Assembly (NCBI RefSeq): GCF_016808095.1
Contig: NC_068977.1
Location: forward strand, 10,414,479 to 10,478,478
DNA length: 64,000 nucleotides
Origin: Vigna angularis
Lineage: Eukaryota > Streptophyta > Magnoliopsida > Fabales > Fabaceae
Direction: 5' to 3'
Shown piece after piece: positions 1 to 12,933 of the stretch. The notes under the pieces are model-generated. The model saw nothing but the letters and a program-made list of their open reading frames with translations. It did no database searches and was not told the origin of the DNA. Position numbers and translations under genes: made by a program. The first letter of the stretch is position 1. Every line of letters starts with the position of its first letter.

Positions 1-131
1 GCTGTGTTTTTTCGGAGGAAGTGTGTTAGTTTTTTCAATTGTTACTCATGTTCGTATAAATGAAATCATTTTAGGATTCTGATATTTTTATTTTTATTGC
101 AAAGGTTTCCTTATTTGTTTGACATTTTCAG

Positions 132-837
132 AATGATGTTGAACTTATTCATGAAATAGAAGCACTTATTGAGAAACAACTTGAAATGATTGAATACAAA
201 GAAAGTGAGGCGCTTTCTCTCATGAAGAAGGTATGTTTTTGCAAGGCGATTTTTTGTTCTAACTATTGAATTATATATTTAATTTGTTTCCTTTTCTGTG
301 TCTAAATAATTTTTGCATTTTCAATTATGAGCTATGTAAAGGTTTGGTTTTTTTGTTCTAAATTTCTATTTGACTTCTTAATTCTGTGATGTATTGTAGG
401 TTTTCAGTGCTAAGAATGTAGCAGAAATGAGAATGATAGATGATGGCTTTGAGGAGAAAGCTAAAGAGCGGAAAAAACAGAAACTGAAAATGCTTGCAGA
501 GAAAGGACTGTTGAAGAAAAATAAAAGGAGAAAAAAAAATAAAGAATTCTCAGAGCAAGGGAAAGAGGTATAAAACACCGAATATCTTCTTTCTCTTCCC
601 GTTATTGACTTGCATAATTGGCCATTTTTCCAATCGACTTGTTTACTTTGATGTATTGTGTAGGTTTTCGGTGCGAAGAATGTCGAGGAAATGAAGATGG
701 GTAGCATTGAGAGGGAAACAAAAACTAGTGCTAAAAGAAAAAGGTTTGTTAATGAAAAAAAGTTAAATCAAAGAAGTAAAGAATTTGCACAGGGGAAGGA
801 AAAAAACAGAAAAAAAGAGAATAGAGGCATCAGCTGA
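132..837 (+). CDS. 3' exons of an unrecognised lysine-rich protein (partial)
   Basis: Three exons join in phase 0: 132-230 (33 codons), 400-567 (56 codons) and 664-837 (57 codons plus TGA). Each is bounded by AG and GT. The first exon encodes a Glu-rich, probably coiled-coil stretch (begins NDVELIHEIEAL). The other two are strongly basic, with runs such as KKNKRRKKNK. Exons 2 and 3 look like duplicates of each other: both open with VF(S/G)AKNV followed by EM, and both end near KEF and QGKE. The intron tails before them are also alike (GATGTATTGTAG and GATGTATTGTGTAG). The 5' part of the gene lies outside the window. I do not recognise the family; the basic, charged composition would fit a nuclear or nucleolar protein, but that is only a guess. 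Expression is unproven and this could be a decaying gene. Confidence 0.45.
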
Positions 838-1528
838 TATAGCAAACTCCAAAGAAAAAGGGTAAGAAGTACATTAGTATATTTAAGTAAACCATGATTT
901 CTAATTATGGAAAGAAAAGAGCTTAAAATCAAAAGCCGAAAGAAAAGAGAGGTATCCCGGTGGACGTAGAGAAGCTAAAGGTATTTTGGTAAATGGTTTG
1001 TTATTGTATTCGTGTCTTCCTGACTGTTTGTAGAGATGAGATTAAACACATCAAGGCAATATTCTTCCTTTGATTTTGAGCTCTGATTTTGCCTCTTTAC
1101 TTGTTTAATTTGAGGTGAAAAAAAGGACCAAAGAACTGAATTTGAACCTGATGAACATTCCTAGCCGTTGAGAAGCAGGGTGTCATCAATCAATTTTGTA
1201 GCCAATTAAATACGTTGCTGATTTAGTTTCAGAAAATTGTACAGGTGGAACAAAATTGTCATATTTTGTGAATTCAATTGTTTTATTAATGTGTTGATTC
1301 TTTGTATTTTGCTTTTTTAAGCAAGTTCGTAAGTTCAAGTTTGTGAATGGAAAAACGTGAGATGGTGGACATTTTATCAAAGGTTTTTCTCAGCATTATA
1401 TCATTTATTGCAAATTTTGGGAGGATGAGGTGAAAACAATGAATAGGATGGCTAATAGTAAAAGTGACTAAAATAATCTATCCATTGAAGTGCGGGAGGC
1501 CAAGGGAAGAAAGACATTAAATGACTTG
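838..1528. other. AT-rich 3' flank, no gene seen
   Basis: AT-rich sequence follows the TGA of the lysine-rich exons. It probably includes the 3' UTR. No open frame with family resemblance is visible. It ends at the target duplication ACTTG of the next element. Confidence 0.4.
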
Positions 1529-4112
1529 TGTAACATCCCAAAATACAGTAATAATCATAATCAGAATTAATTACATTTAACAGTAAAACAATGCAGTCTT
1601 TACACTAAGATACGAGGTTCAAAAAGCCGAACGGCTTAACGTACAGAAATATATACAAACACAGCAATAACAGGAGTTTAGAGACGAACGGTTTTACAAA
1701 ACCTTAACCGAACGTTCATAATAAAACTGAAAGACTAATTAAATGAAAACTTAGCGAGCGCTCTAAGGCTCGGATTTAACTTCTACTTCAACCAGATTAG
1801 CGTCTTCCAAATTTTCTTCTTCTAGCATTTCTTCAAGTGACGCACCTCCATCTGCTCACATCCACACGGATGATCATTCCAATGACAGGACGAACGTACA
1901 GAGACAACAGACAACACAAGGAAAACGAAAGGGTAAGCTTATGTAATTTAATTTATACAACAACATATACAATAAACATTTCAATCCACACAAGCACATA
2001 ATTCAACATCTAACATCATCCGAAATATATATATATATATATATATATATAATAGACCGACCGTCCGGACTGTATGAATCTGTGTAGCTAAAAGCGTCCT
2101 TGCACCCGAGTGATGTAGTAACTAGGATACACTCAACAGCTACCACTCGAAGTTAGTCCGTTCTTACGTCGCCCATGTTAACTTATGGACTAAGGACCTC
2201 CTGCCGTTCCCACACATGACATACCCCCTCTACATGAGGATGAGTACTCACGGAACATCAGGATGGACAGCGAGTCTTAGCATAGCCACAGTCATACTTT
2301 ACAAAATTTAATATTCAATATATATAAGAGTCGTTCCTCCTTGGAACGCTCGTTCAAATTCCATAATCGTATAATCACTTAATATAGTGTTCACACTTCA
2401 ACGTTTTATAATTTATCATCATCTTTATCTTCAGTTTTAAAGGCATAAAATAACGAACGTTCATACTTCTGAAGAACGAAGACGAACGCTAAATACTAGA
2501 TTTAAAAAGACTCGTTGTCAATCAGAATAAGTCGACACATACTTATATGCAGAACGTCACTGCTACTCGAATCAGTTGAATGAACCGACTCTTAGAGATA
2601 TAAAATCAATGTTCAGAATAATTTAGGTACAAATACTCTAGGCCTAATCCAAATGGATAAAGATACAGCAAGACAAATAATTAATTATATTGAGAACAGT
2701 TTGTTTAAAGGGATCGACTGACAGTCAATGACCGAACGCGATAATATACATTTACTAGTAATTTGGACGGACGCTATTTACGCCTATTTAGAAATCAAAG
2801 GTAAGGACGAGCGTTCGGTATAAGACCGAACACTTCTTAGGACAAACGCTAGATATAAGACCGATAATTAATTAGGACGAACGCTTGGTATAAGACCGAG
2901 TACTAATGAGGACGAACGCTCAGTATAAGGCCGAGCGCTACTAATTTGTAAGTATAAGGGAATAGTACAGTATGACTTAATTTAAAATATATATGGGTAC
3001 CACTAGGCTGAGCCGAACGCTCAACATAGGATTTCACGGAACGCTCGTTCTCGATCAGAACTCTTTCCAAATGAAAGGATTCCTTTTTAAGCAATTGATT
3101 AGAAACCGAACAGTATAAGACCGTACGATGACGAACGTATTTTATCATAATAAGGATTTCATATTTCAGTTTTTCATCTAGTTCAACTATCAATTTTCAA
3201 CATATCAGTTCATACTTTATACTTCATATCAATATAAATTTCCAAACTTTATATGATTCACATTAATCATTCATACTTCAAAGTGATAACTCATCTCATA
3301 TTCATACGTATCAACCATAAACATACATTTCAACCAACATATACTCTATTCATTCAGTACAACAACGTTCGTTCATGCATACTCAATCAGCATACATCTC
3401 ATACATTCAGTTCATATCATGCTTGCATACAACATACAAGTATCAATTAAATTACTAAGCTTCCCTTACCTGGATAACAGTGTAAGCCTAATAGTATGAC
3501 TTGGTCTCGTTCAAATATGGCTTTCTACCCCCAACGATTTTCTTAAGCTCTTCACTAAATCTAACCAAAAGAAACGTAGAAGAATTTTAGCTTAAACCCA
3601 TGCATGCAACTGAATCTTAGTTTGCATGTAACTCAGAAACAAGCGTCCAGAGTCGAGCGACTTACCGGTTACAGAACTTGGATCTATTGGGTTCAGATTG
3701 AAGCTCACGACGCAGGGAACGTTCCTACGGTTCTGAATGTTGAACGGAGAAGAAATGGGTGAGTAACAGTAGAGAGAAGTTGAAGGATTTCTAGAGAGAA
3801 GGTGGAGAAGATGAAAAGTTGAGTTCTGAGGAAGAAGACGATTGCATGCAGAGAGTGGGAAGAAGGTTTTTCAGAAAATTGGTTTTCTTCCCAAGTCAAA
3901 CGGACGTTCTCTCACACACGGACACTTGTCTTCCACTACAAATTTAGAAGGTTCTAAACTGACACTTGGCAGGCGTGCGTCAGAGTGTGTGAGTGCGTTT
4001 TTAATGAGACTGAGTGTGTGGCGCGGTGCATTAATGAGAGCAGACAGGTGACTCAGCAGTGCATTAAATGGATTGGACAGATGGCTTACGGTTAATTTTC
4101 CAAGGCCTCACA
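1529..4112. mobile_element. LTR-like unit, family E copy 1 (probable solo LTR)
   Basis: Begins TGTAACATCCC and ends GGCCTCACA, so it has TG...CA ends, and it is flanked by the direct repeat ACTTG (1524-1528 and 4113-4117). No gag, pol or primer-binding site is found inside, which fits a solo LTR of about 2.58 kb. Shared landmarks with the other copies are a block around GGATGATCAT, the block GTCCGGACTGTATGA, and a 35-bp minisatellite (about 2805-2945) built on a GGTATAAGACCGA core. CGAACG/CGTTCG motifs are very frequent. The usual legume-type LTR end GGGATGTTACA is on the minus strand, so the true orientation is probably minus. A large non-autonomous element is an alternative. Confidence 0.75.
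2024..2052. repeat. (AT)n microsatellite
   Basis: About 14 AT units inside family E copy 1, just before the GTCCGGACTG block. The same place in copy 2 carries about 43 units. Confidence 0.9.
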
Positions 4113-4117
4113 ACTTG

Positions 4118-5088
4118 TAAAGTGTTTTTTATGATAATTAATGTTTTAGAAAAATGGTAAATGATGATTATGTTCCAAGGGAAGTTTTTGTATTTGGAAT
4201 CAAGAAAAATCGTTTATGAATTAATACAGATTTAGTATTTCGAATTTATAATTCAGAATGTATTATTTATTTTGTAAAAGGAGAATAGAGGGGGAGAAAA
4301 AATAAAGAGATTCTAGTGGTGAGCTGGAAGAAGAAGAGGCTTGATAGAGAAGGGACACCAGTGGAGGAAGAAGGAAAAGAGAGGTGTGCCTATAGAAGAG
4401 GAAAACATTGAAAAACAAAAATAGAATATGATTTGAATTTTGACACAAAATTAGAATTGATTTTGTCTCAAGTTTTTGATATATATTAATTTAAAATTTA
4501 ATAAATAAATGAATATAGTTTTTTTTAATTTAATTATATAATTTTTTTACATGTTAAATATGTATTATGTTAAATTTAACTTTTAATTTGTTTATGACAT
4601 TAAATTAAAAAGATTATATTAATTTATTTTTAAAGTTTGGAGAAAATGTATTAAAGTTTTGAATATGTATAAATTTTAATTTTATACCAAAATTTAGAAA
4701 TAAAAATATATTTAACTAGATAAAAATGAAAATAATGAATTATTTCACAACTCTTATAAAAGTTGAATTGTATAAGTGTGTGTGAGGAATCTCAAAAAAA
4801 TAAGATTCATAGTTTTATAATTATAGTTGCCTAAGCTCAGCAAATGTGAACATTCCAACCAAATTCTTGGAATTTGGTAATTCTTAGAAACTTTACATAA
4901 ATAATATTGCTTATGAATTATAGGACGAGTTAGAGAATTTGCTATAATTATTAGATGATTGTATTTTTAATAAATTATTTTAGGAAAATATTTTAAATAA
5001 AAAAGGTAATAACACATGTTTTTATATTAGTTTACTCAATTCTGAAATATGTTTAGTCTTTTTTAAAACTTTTGAGAAGTTTCACTAA
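4118..5088. other. AT-rich intergenic DNA
   Basis: Very AT-rich, low complexity. No gene, element end or RNA motif recognised. Confidence 0.5.
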
Positions 5089-5097
5089 TTTTATTTA

Positions 5098-5660
5098 GGT
5101 TTAATCCTTTTCGACATCCCAATTTATGTACGAATGTCTCAATTGGGTCCTCGTTTTCTAAAGTGTATCAAAATGGTCCCTAATTTTGAAAATTGATATC
5201 AATTGAGTCCTTTCCGTTAAGTTGGCTGGACGACGTTAAAAAAATTGATGAGTGGATGCTGAGATGACGAACGAACGCTCGTCCACCAGCGAACGAACGC
5301 TCGTCCACCAGCGAACGAACGCTCGTCCATCAGCGAACGAACGCTCGTCGACCACCGAACGAACGGTCGTCCAGTGTGGAACGAACGGTCGTCCAGCAGT
5401 AAGAGGTCGACGAGCGTTCGTTCTCTGGTGGACGAGCGTTCGTTCGCTGGTGGACGAGCGTTCGTTCGCTGGTGGACGAGCGTTCGTTCGTCATCTCAAC
5501 ATCCACTCATCAATTTTTTTAACGCCGTCCAGCCAACTTAACGGAAAGGACTCAATTGATATCAATTTTCAAAATTAGGGACCATTTTGATACACTTTAA
5601 AAAACGAGGACCCAATTGAGACATTCGTACATAAATAGGGATGTCGAAAAGGATTAAACC
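5098..5660. mobile_element. Foldback element FB1 (Mutator-like MITE with 9-bp target duplication)
   Basis: The two halves are inverted copies of each other: GGTTTAATCC at the left end and GGATTAAACC at the right, with arms of more than 200 bp. The core (about 5268-5490) holds GAACGAACGCTCGTCC-type units in head-to-head orientation. It is flanked by TTTTATTTA on both sides (5089-5097 and 5661-5669), a 9-bp duplication typical of Mutator-like transposons. There is no transposase. Open frames across the core are artefacts of the repeat. Confidence 0.85.
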
Positions 5661-5669
5661 TTTTATTTA

Positions 5670-7535
5670 AGAGTACAATCAAGTAGAAACTATACATCAA
5701 GTATTTTAACCACTCATGGTTCCCCTAATCATTCCTAATCAATCTTGATTATAATGAGTTTATCCACTCATAGTTTTCAAGTATTATAACCACTCTTTTT
5801 ATACATTGAGTATTGTCAACCACTCCTGGTTTCCTAGTTAATCTTGACTAGCTCAATAGAAGTGTTTAAATATAAACACAATCTGTGTTTGATTACAAAT
5901 ACAAATTTGAATAACTTGTGCAGAGAGGATCAATACAATACAATCTGTGAACGTATGGGATTCTTCCTTTTATGTTGAAGAACATCAAACGATATATGCT
6001 TTGAGGTAGAGTAGAGATATTGTCTTATGATATTTTTTGAATATGTTCTCTTTCTCCTTTTCCTTTTCTCTCTTCTATTTTCACCTTCTTCAACTTCAAT
6101 GAATCTTCTTTATATAATCCTCTTGAGAAATGATCGTTGAACACATAATTGACTTCTGGATAGACTTCATAGGCTTTTTAGGCAGCTAGTTAAATTCAGG
6201 TCTACGTTATAGCAAAACAGTGCTTTCATTCAAATGTAGCTTGTACGACCTTTTAGTGTAAAGATTGAGGAAACATTTTAAGAATTTCTTTTTATCACTT
6301 AACATTTTTTTGTCCTTTGTGTGACGCTCCTGAATAAAGTTTTAGTATTGACATTACCTGTGCAAATAACAAGAACAAATCATGCAAGCCAAAAGGTAAT
6401 TTTTCATACAACATTAAATGTTTTAAACGTTGATGATCGTTAAGCATGTTGTGTGTTCAAAATATTTTCTCACATCTTAGCATGTTTTAATAACTGTATT
6501 GTTCGAAGGCAAATCGTTTGGTATGTTATGATATGATCTTTTAAGCCTTTTGTTTCAAAATGATTTCTAGCCTCAAGTACATCGTTTAGACATGTTTGAA
6601 AGAGCTTCTTTTCAGATGCTATAACTTTTGTTAAAGTGTTGAAAATTTTATAGCGTTTGACACCACATGTACCTTGTGCCTTGGATATGTTCGAGATATC
6701 AGATAATTATGCATCTTTTGATAACATTTAGTGTGTTATTCTGATATCCTAGATAGCTTGTCTTGACAAACACTTGATGACTTTCCATATTTGTATGTTT
6801 AACTTTTAAGCATCAACGATTACATAGATTGTGTTTCTATTGTATTTCATTTAAATAGAGTTAACTTCAAGCATTATATTATTTATGTTTATCTTGTTCG
6901 ATATACTAGATATATTTCATCCAATATTATCCTTTAGTACATGTCATCACTAAACATTATATCTTATGATCAATATTTCGTCGAGTGTTGTTTGTTAAAC
7001 TTAAAAACATAGGTTGCTAGACAATCTAGTTTTTTTAAACAATCTTGTACCAACACATCTCTCTTTTCTTCAAAGAAACCTAGGTCATCTTCTCTTCCAC
7101 CTAAAAACCTAGTCATTATCACCGACGACGACAATAATAGTTGGTGACTTTGTAACCGTTGGTGGTGCACCTCCTTCCTCACCATTCATACAGTGTAGCA
7201 TTTTTATTCCCTCTATTTATGGCCATCTTCTCTATCAAAGCAAAGCAACTTAGCCCTAAAACCTTTGACCAAATTCGTTGCCTCACGATGTGCCTAATAA
7301 CGTCGCTTGCACTGTCAACAACACTCCCCTTTCCCATCTTTTTTGCACACACTATCTTTGTCTTCCCCAACTTGAGATATGAAGCAACGTCTCTTTTTCA
7401 TGGCACCCCATCAGTATTGATGGCATACCCCTAGGCATACCCAAAACAAATTCAAGATTAGTTGAAGTCATTTGTGGAAGATGAGGGCCTATACTCTCTC
7501 TCTTCGGCTATCTCTAGCCATCATGAAACTTATAG
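5670..7535. other. No gene recognised
   Basis: AT-rich sequence with a few short frames and none that resembles a known protein. Around 5690-5830 a phrase containing CCACTC is loosely repeated. No splice-supported coding signal seen. Confidence 0.4.
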
Positions 7536-7539
7536 TAGA

Positions 7540-8340
7540 GTAAGAATAACTTTGGGTCTAGTAATTTGGGCCAAGTAGTCTACAATTTATTAGGGCTTTG
7601 TATTATAAGTCTAGTAGTGTAGGATTTATTTTGGGCTAAGTAGAATAGTGTTTTGACCATTTGAGTCACCAAAGGGCCAAGATCCAATGTTGACCAAAGT
7701 TGGATGTGATTTTGGGCTGATCAAAGTTTCATCTAACTTGATGGACAAGGAGGGATGGGTTGTCCATGCCATGTGTCACCCTCCCTTTGGAGAATTTTTC
7801 TTCTTAATTAGTGGTCACATGTCACTCTAGGAATGAAGATGATTTCTCTATAAGTAGTGGCCACATGTCCCCCTTTCATTAAAGAGGATTTATGCCATTT
7901 GTCCTTCTCCTAATGGAGAGGATTTCTCCGTGCTTTCCAAGCTAGCCAAGATGGCTCTTTTAGGTCTAAGTTTTTGCCCCTTTGGAGACACCTTAGCCTA
8001 TAAATAGAGGTGTATCACCTTTATGTAATTACCTTGGAAATAGAGTAAAGTTATGCTGCCATTTTTGTGCCATAATACTCTTGTAGGGTCACCCTAGGTT
8101 AGAGAAACCCAAGTAGCCATCTCTAGCTACCTTCCTACAAGAGTTGGCCTATCCTCTCTTAGAGCATCATAAACACCACCTTCATCATCCATAATAGCAC
8201 CAAAACCATGAAACACGTTGCTTATTTCCACCAACTTCCGCAAACACTCACCCTTCCCTCTTCACCATAAATTTTTCTTCTAGCTTTGGCCCAACCTAAC
8301 TAAGGAGGTTGCCATCAAGTATAGGAGCAGGAAGAACATG
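7540..8340 (+). mobile_element. Possible LTR or promoter-bearing relic
   Basis: Contains a TATA-like CTATAAATAG near 8000, followed by a pyrimidine-rich stretch resembling retrotransposon U5/leader sequence (about 8090-8280). I could not define TG/CA ends or a target duplication, so the boundaries are approximate. It could equally be an old promoter region. Confidence 0.3.
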
Positions 8341-8515
8341 TTTGGAAGGTTTAATAGAAACCTGATGGAAGCAAGAAATCTAATATTTAAAAACATATAC
8401 ATATATTTTAATTAATGAAGAGATTTTTTCCCTAATATTTGTTTAGTTTAATTTGTTTTACTTTTATGAGTACATGAGTTTATTATTTAGATAAAAAAAA
8501 TGCTTTTAATAATAA

Positions 8516-8735
8516 GGTTTCATACATCATTTGGTCCATACTTTTGGGGTATTTGTTCAACGTCCTCCTACCTTTTAAAAAAGTTCAGTAAGGTCCCATA
8601 TTTTGTTCAAAAATGTTCAACATGGTTCTTTTGGCTTACAACGTTAAAAACATAACGGTGCAATTGGCACTGTGGCCAAAATTAAATGGCCTATGCACTT
8701 TGATGAATACGTGACAATGTGATGTGAATTGGCCA
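8516..8735 (+). mobile_element. Single arm of a foldback element (FB4 remnant)
   Basis: Starts GGTTTCATAC and carries the same phrases as FB3 arms (TTTGGTCC, GTTCA, AAAAGTTCA, TAACGGTG). Only one arm is present. The sequence runs straight into truncated copia gag, so the second arm is missing. Confidence 0.5.
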
Positions 8736-8754
8736 ATCTGCTGTCGAAGAACTC

Positions 8755-9294
8755 ATGATGTTTTTGGAAGTGGACCCATTAGAGGATATAAAAAAGAAAC
8801 TAGACAAACATTATATGGTATTGATCCTTAGTGCCCTACATCCCGATTTTGATCATCTCAGAGATCAACTTCTAATTAGTCATGAGGTCCCTTCCATGGA
8901 AACATTGACCACTTACCTTCTACGTGTCCCAGTACCTCAAACTCAAGAAGCGCATGAACTAGTGGAACCATCTGTCATGGTTGCCACACGAGGAAGAGGA
9001 GGACGTGGCACTAGAGGAGGAGGACGAGGAGGTCGGGGACGTCCTCAATGCACATACTGTAAAAGGATGGGTCACACTCAAGAGAATTGCTACTCCTTAC
9101 ATGGTTTCCCTTCCAAAATCGCCAGTATTTCGAAGACTGAAACTTCCACTTCAAAGACTGAAACTTCCAATTCTATGTTTTCTGAGGATGAATATCGAGA
9201 GTATTTAAGGTTAAAGTCTAACAGCTTAGCACAACCATCTCAATCTCCCAATACATCAACACCCTGCGTTTCTCAAATACTTCTTAGGCATTGA
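8755..9294 (+). pseudogene. Copia gag fragment with intact zinc knuckle
   Basis: The frame encodes the C-terminal half of a Ty1/copia gag: a UBN2-type helical region (FLEVDPLEDIKKKLDKHY), a GRGG-rich basic tract, and a CX2CX4HX4C knuckle (CTYCKRMGHTQENC). The N-terminal gag seen in copy 2 is lost. The final residues (SQILLRH) are an out-of-frame reading of the fused reverse-transcriptase segment. It would not make a functional capsid protein. Confidence 0.8.
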
Positions 9295-10129
9295 AGTAGC
9301 GGAATCAAAAGATGGAGTTGTAATCTCCCAAAGGAAGTATGCTCTTGATATATTACAACAAACAGGCATGATTGATTGTAGACCGGTAGAGAGTCCCATG
9401 GACCCAAACCAAAAATTAAGAACAGAAGAAGGTGAATTATTCTCCGATCTAGAGAGGTATAGGAGGCTGGTTGGAAAGTTGATTTATCTCACTATTACAA
9501 GGCCAGATCTATCCTTTGCAGTTGGAGTGGTTAGTAAGTTCATGCAGGCTCCATGTGTTGACCATTGCAATGCTCTCATTCGCATTCTAAGGTATGTAAA
9601 GAAGGTTCCCGGGTAAGGATTGTTATATGAAGATAAAGGAAGCATTCAGGTCTCTAGGTATTGTGATGCAGATTGGGCAGGTTAACCTATTGATAGACGG
9701 TCTACTACAGGTTATTGTGTTCGTTTGGGAGGAAACATTATTTCATGGAAAAGTAAGAAACAAAATGTAGTAGCTCGACCAACCATTGAAGCCGAGTATA
9801 GGGCAATGGCATCCCTAACATGTGAACTTATATAGGTGAAACAATTGCTTCAAGAGGTTAAATTTTGTGACATCCATATTATGAAGATGTATTGTGAAAA
9901 TCAAGTTGCTCTCCACATTGCATCAAATCCAGTGTTTCACGAGAGGACTAAACATATAGAAATTGATTATCATTTTTTTCGTGAAAAGTAGTTGACTAAA
10001 GAAATATGCACTGAGTTTATTGGGTCAAACGATCAACTCGCAGATGTATTGACCAAGTCATTAAGGGGTCCTCAGATTCAGTTTATTTGTTCAAAGTTTG
10101 GTACATACAATTTGTATGCTCCAGCTTGA
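9272..10129 (+). pseudogene. Copia reverse-transcriptase C-terminus and RNase H relic
   Basis: From 9272 the frame reads LKYFLGIEVAESKDG, then YRRLVGKLIYLTITRPDLSF, the standard end of copia reverse transcriptase. RNase H follows, with [13 protein letters not shown] and [17 protein letters not shown]. The frame is broken by stops after KKVPG, CDADWAG, CELI and FFREK. It terminates at TGA 10127-10129, directly before the polypurine tract. Known family order puts this at the end of pol. Confidence 0.8.
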
Positions 10130-10320
10130 GGGGGAATGTTAGTATATTTATCGTATTTTATCATGATTATATTGTGTCAAGGGTTATCCTATTTATCATG
10201 ATTATATTGTGTCTAAAATTACCCTATTTATCATGATTATATTGTGTCTAGAGTTACCCTATTTATCATGTAAGAGGAATCAATTAAGCCCTCTACAATT
10301 ATTTTACAATTTAATTCTCA

Positions 10321-11395
<1,075 letters not shown>

Positions 11396-12599
11396 ATGAA
11401 CCCTAGCTCCGTCGCAAACGGCCGCGAAGTCCTCGACGAAGCCGCGACATACGGCAAGATGTTCGATGACCTCGGCCTGGCGGAGTGGGTCGTTAATACG
11501 TGTCAGGAGCTCGAAATGCGGATGCCACGACACGTGCAGCAGCGTTGCATACCGCCTATGCTAGAGGGTCGGCACGTGCTTGGCATCGACGAGACTGGGA
11601 GCGGAAAAACGGCGGCCTTTGTTCTTCCGATCCTACATCGACTCGCTGAGCACCCCTTCGGTGTTTTCACAATCGTAGTGACGGCCACGCGCGAACTGGC
11701 GTTCCAGCTAGCAGAGCAGTTCCGCGCTCTAGGCTCTGTCGTGCACCTCCGCATCACGGTTGTGGTAGGCGGCATGGATATGCTCAAGCAGGCGAAGGAT
11801 TTGGTTGCGAGGCCGCACCTCGTCATTGCCACACTTGGGAGAATCCACGTCTTGCTCCGTGATAACCCTGATATTTCTTCTGTTTTCTCCAGAACCAAGG
11901 TAGTGAGCTTGTAATTCGATTTGGAGCTGCGTTTGGATAAGCAGTTCGGTGTTGTTCTGGTTTTCAATTTATAGGTCCAAAAGTAGATTTAAAACCAAAA
12001 CTTCAAACAAAATTAATCTCTTTTGGCAACATTTAAACTTAGTTTTAATATATGCATTTTTTTTCTTTAGGGTTGCGCATTGAGCGTTCGAATATATGAA
12101 CCGTTTAATGAAAGATTTGTTTCTACTATTACTTTTAATCTAACGCACAACTTTGTGCTGGAACTCATTAAATGGATTTGGGGTTCATAAACCCTAATTA
12201 TTCCTCCCGTTTTCTCCTGAAACAAGGTAATGAATGCCCTGATTTAAAGCAGATTTAGATAAGCATTTTAATTATACTCTTTTACCTATGGTATTGTTCA
12301 TAATTATATGAATTAATATTTAACTTATGCTTATGAAGTTTCTTGTCTTGGATGAAGCAGATCGAGTTTTGGATGCTTGTTTTCAGGAGGAATTGAAATT
12401 TATCTTTCAGTGCTTACCTGAAAATCGACAAAATCTGGTCTTTTCTACGACAACTACAAGTAATCTGCAAAAGTTGCAAGAACATTACCAAGATAAGATG
12501 TATGTCTACAAGGCATATGAAGGTTTTAAAACAGTTGAATCACTTAAGCAATATGGGATATTTACAATCCTGTCATCGCGCCACTTTCAACATATGTAA
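11396..12599 (+). pseudogene. DEAD-box RNA helicase pseudogene (plant RH36/DDX49-like)
   Basis: Exon 1 (11396-11899) encodes the Q-motif region (FDDLGLAEWVV), motif I (ETGSGKT), motif Ia (TATRELAFQLAEQF), the GG motif (VVVGGMDML) and motif Ib (VIATLGR). After an intron, exon 2 (from 12339) gives motif II inside FLVLDEADRVLD, then a changed motif III (STT where SAT is expected), and stops matching after TVESLKQ near 12550. Motif Ia (P to A) and motif Ib (P to L) are also altered. The second RecA domain is absent, so it cannot unwind RNA. The intron has an extra degenerate copy of the exon-1 end and donor near 12213-12240. The DNA beyond 12600 is a copia derivative. The family acts in ribosome biogenesis in the nucleolus. 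Confidence 0.8.
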
Positions 12600-12933
12600 A
12601 ATATCGATATAAAAAGCCTTTCTATAAAATATTATATCAGAGCGGGTTGATCCCGCTCTGGTTTCTGTCTCGTAATATCTGTCCAACGCCACACTCCATC
12701 GTCGCCTGTCATTGTTCGCTGTTGGCCAACGTTGTCCACCGTCGATGACCGTCCGACCACTGCCGTCGTCATCAGCCATTGTCCGTCGTCTGCTGTCGCT
12801 GGCCACCGTCATCCATCGCTATCATAGTTTCGTTCGTCTAAACGCTTAGGGTTTTCTTGTTCCTCGCTCGTATTATTCGTCTTCTTCAGAAAGGGCGTTT
12901 GGTAGTACTGTTTCCTTCTCTGGAAGTCCATGA

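Larger units (their letters stand above)
8736..10320 (+). mobile_element. Copia deletion derivative, copy 1 (5'-truncated)
   Basis: Order: truncated gag, the last part of reverse transcriptase, RNase H, polypurine tract TGAGGGGGAA, then a short terminal repeat of about 184 bp from TGTTAGTATATTTATC (10137) to TTAATTCTCA (10320). Protease, integrase and most of the reverse transcriptase are missing. The internal deletion joint (about 9265-9275) is the same as in copy 2 at 12.6-14.8 kb. The 5' LTR and gag N-terminus are absent. The LTR end is my best guess from the CA. Confidence 0.75.

Noticed and set aside
5252..5578. Open frame of 108 codons rich in NERS/RTLV
   Set aside because: It follows the foldback core repeat, and comparable frames exist on both strands of FB2. 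A repeat artefact, not a gene.
7159..7434. 91-codon hydrophobic plus-strand frame
   Set aside because: No splice or family support, and an overlapping minus frame is similarly open; isolated in AT-rich debris.
12573..12812. Minus-strand frame overlapping the copia leader
   Set aside because: Antisense of the leader with repeated CCGTCG words; no family or start support.
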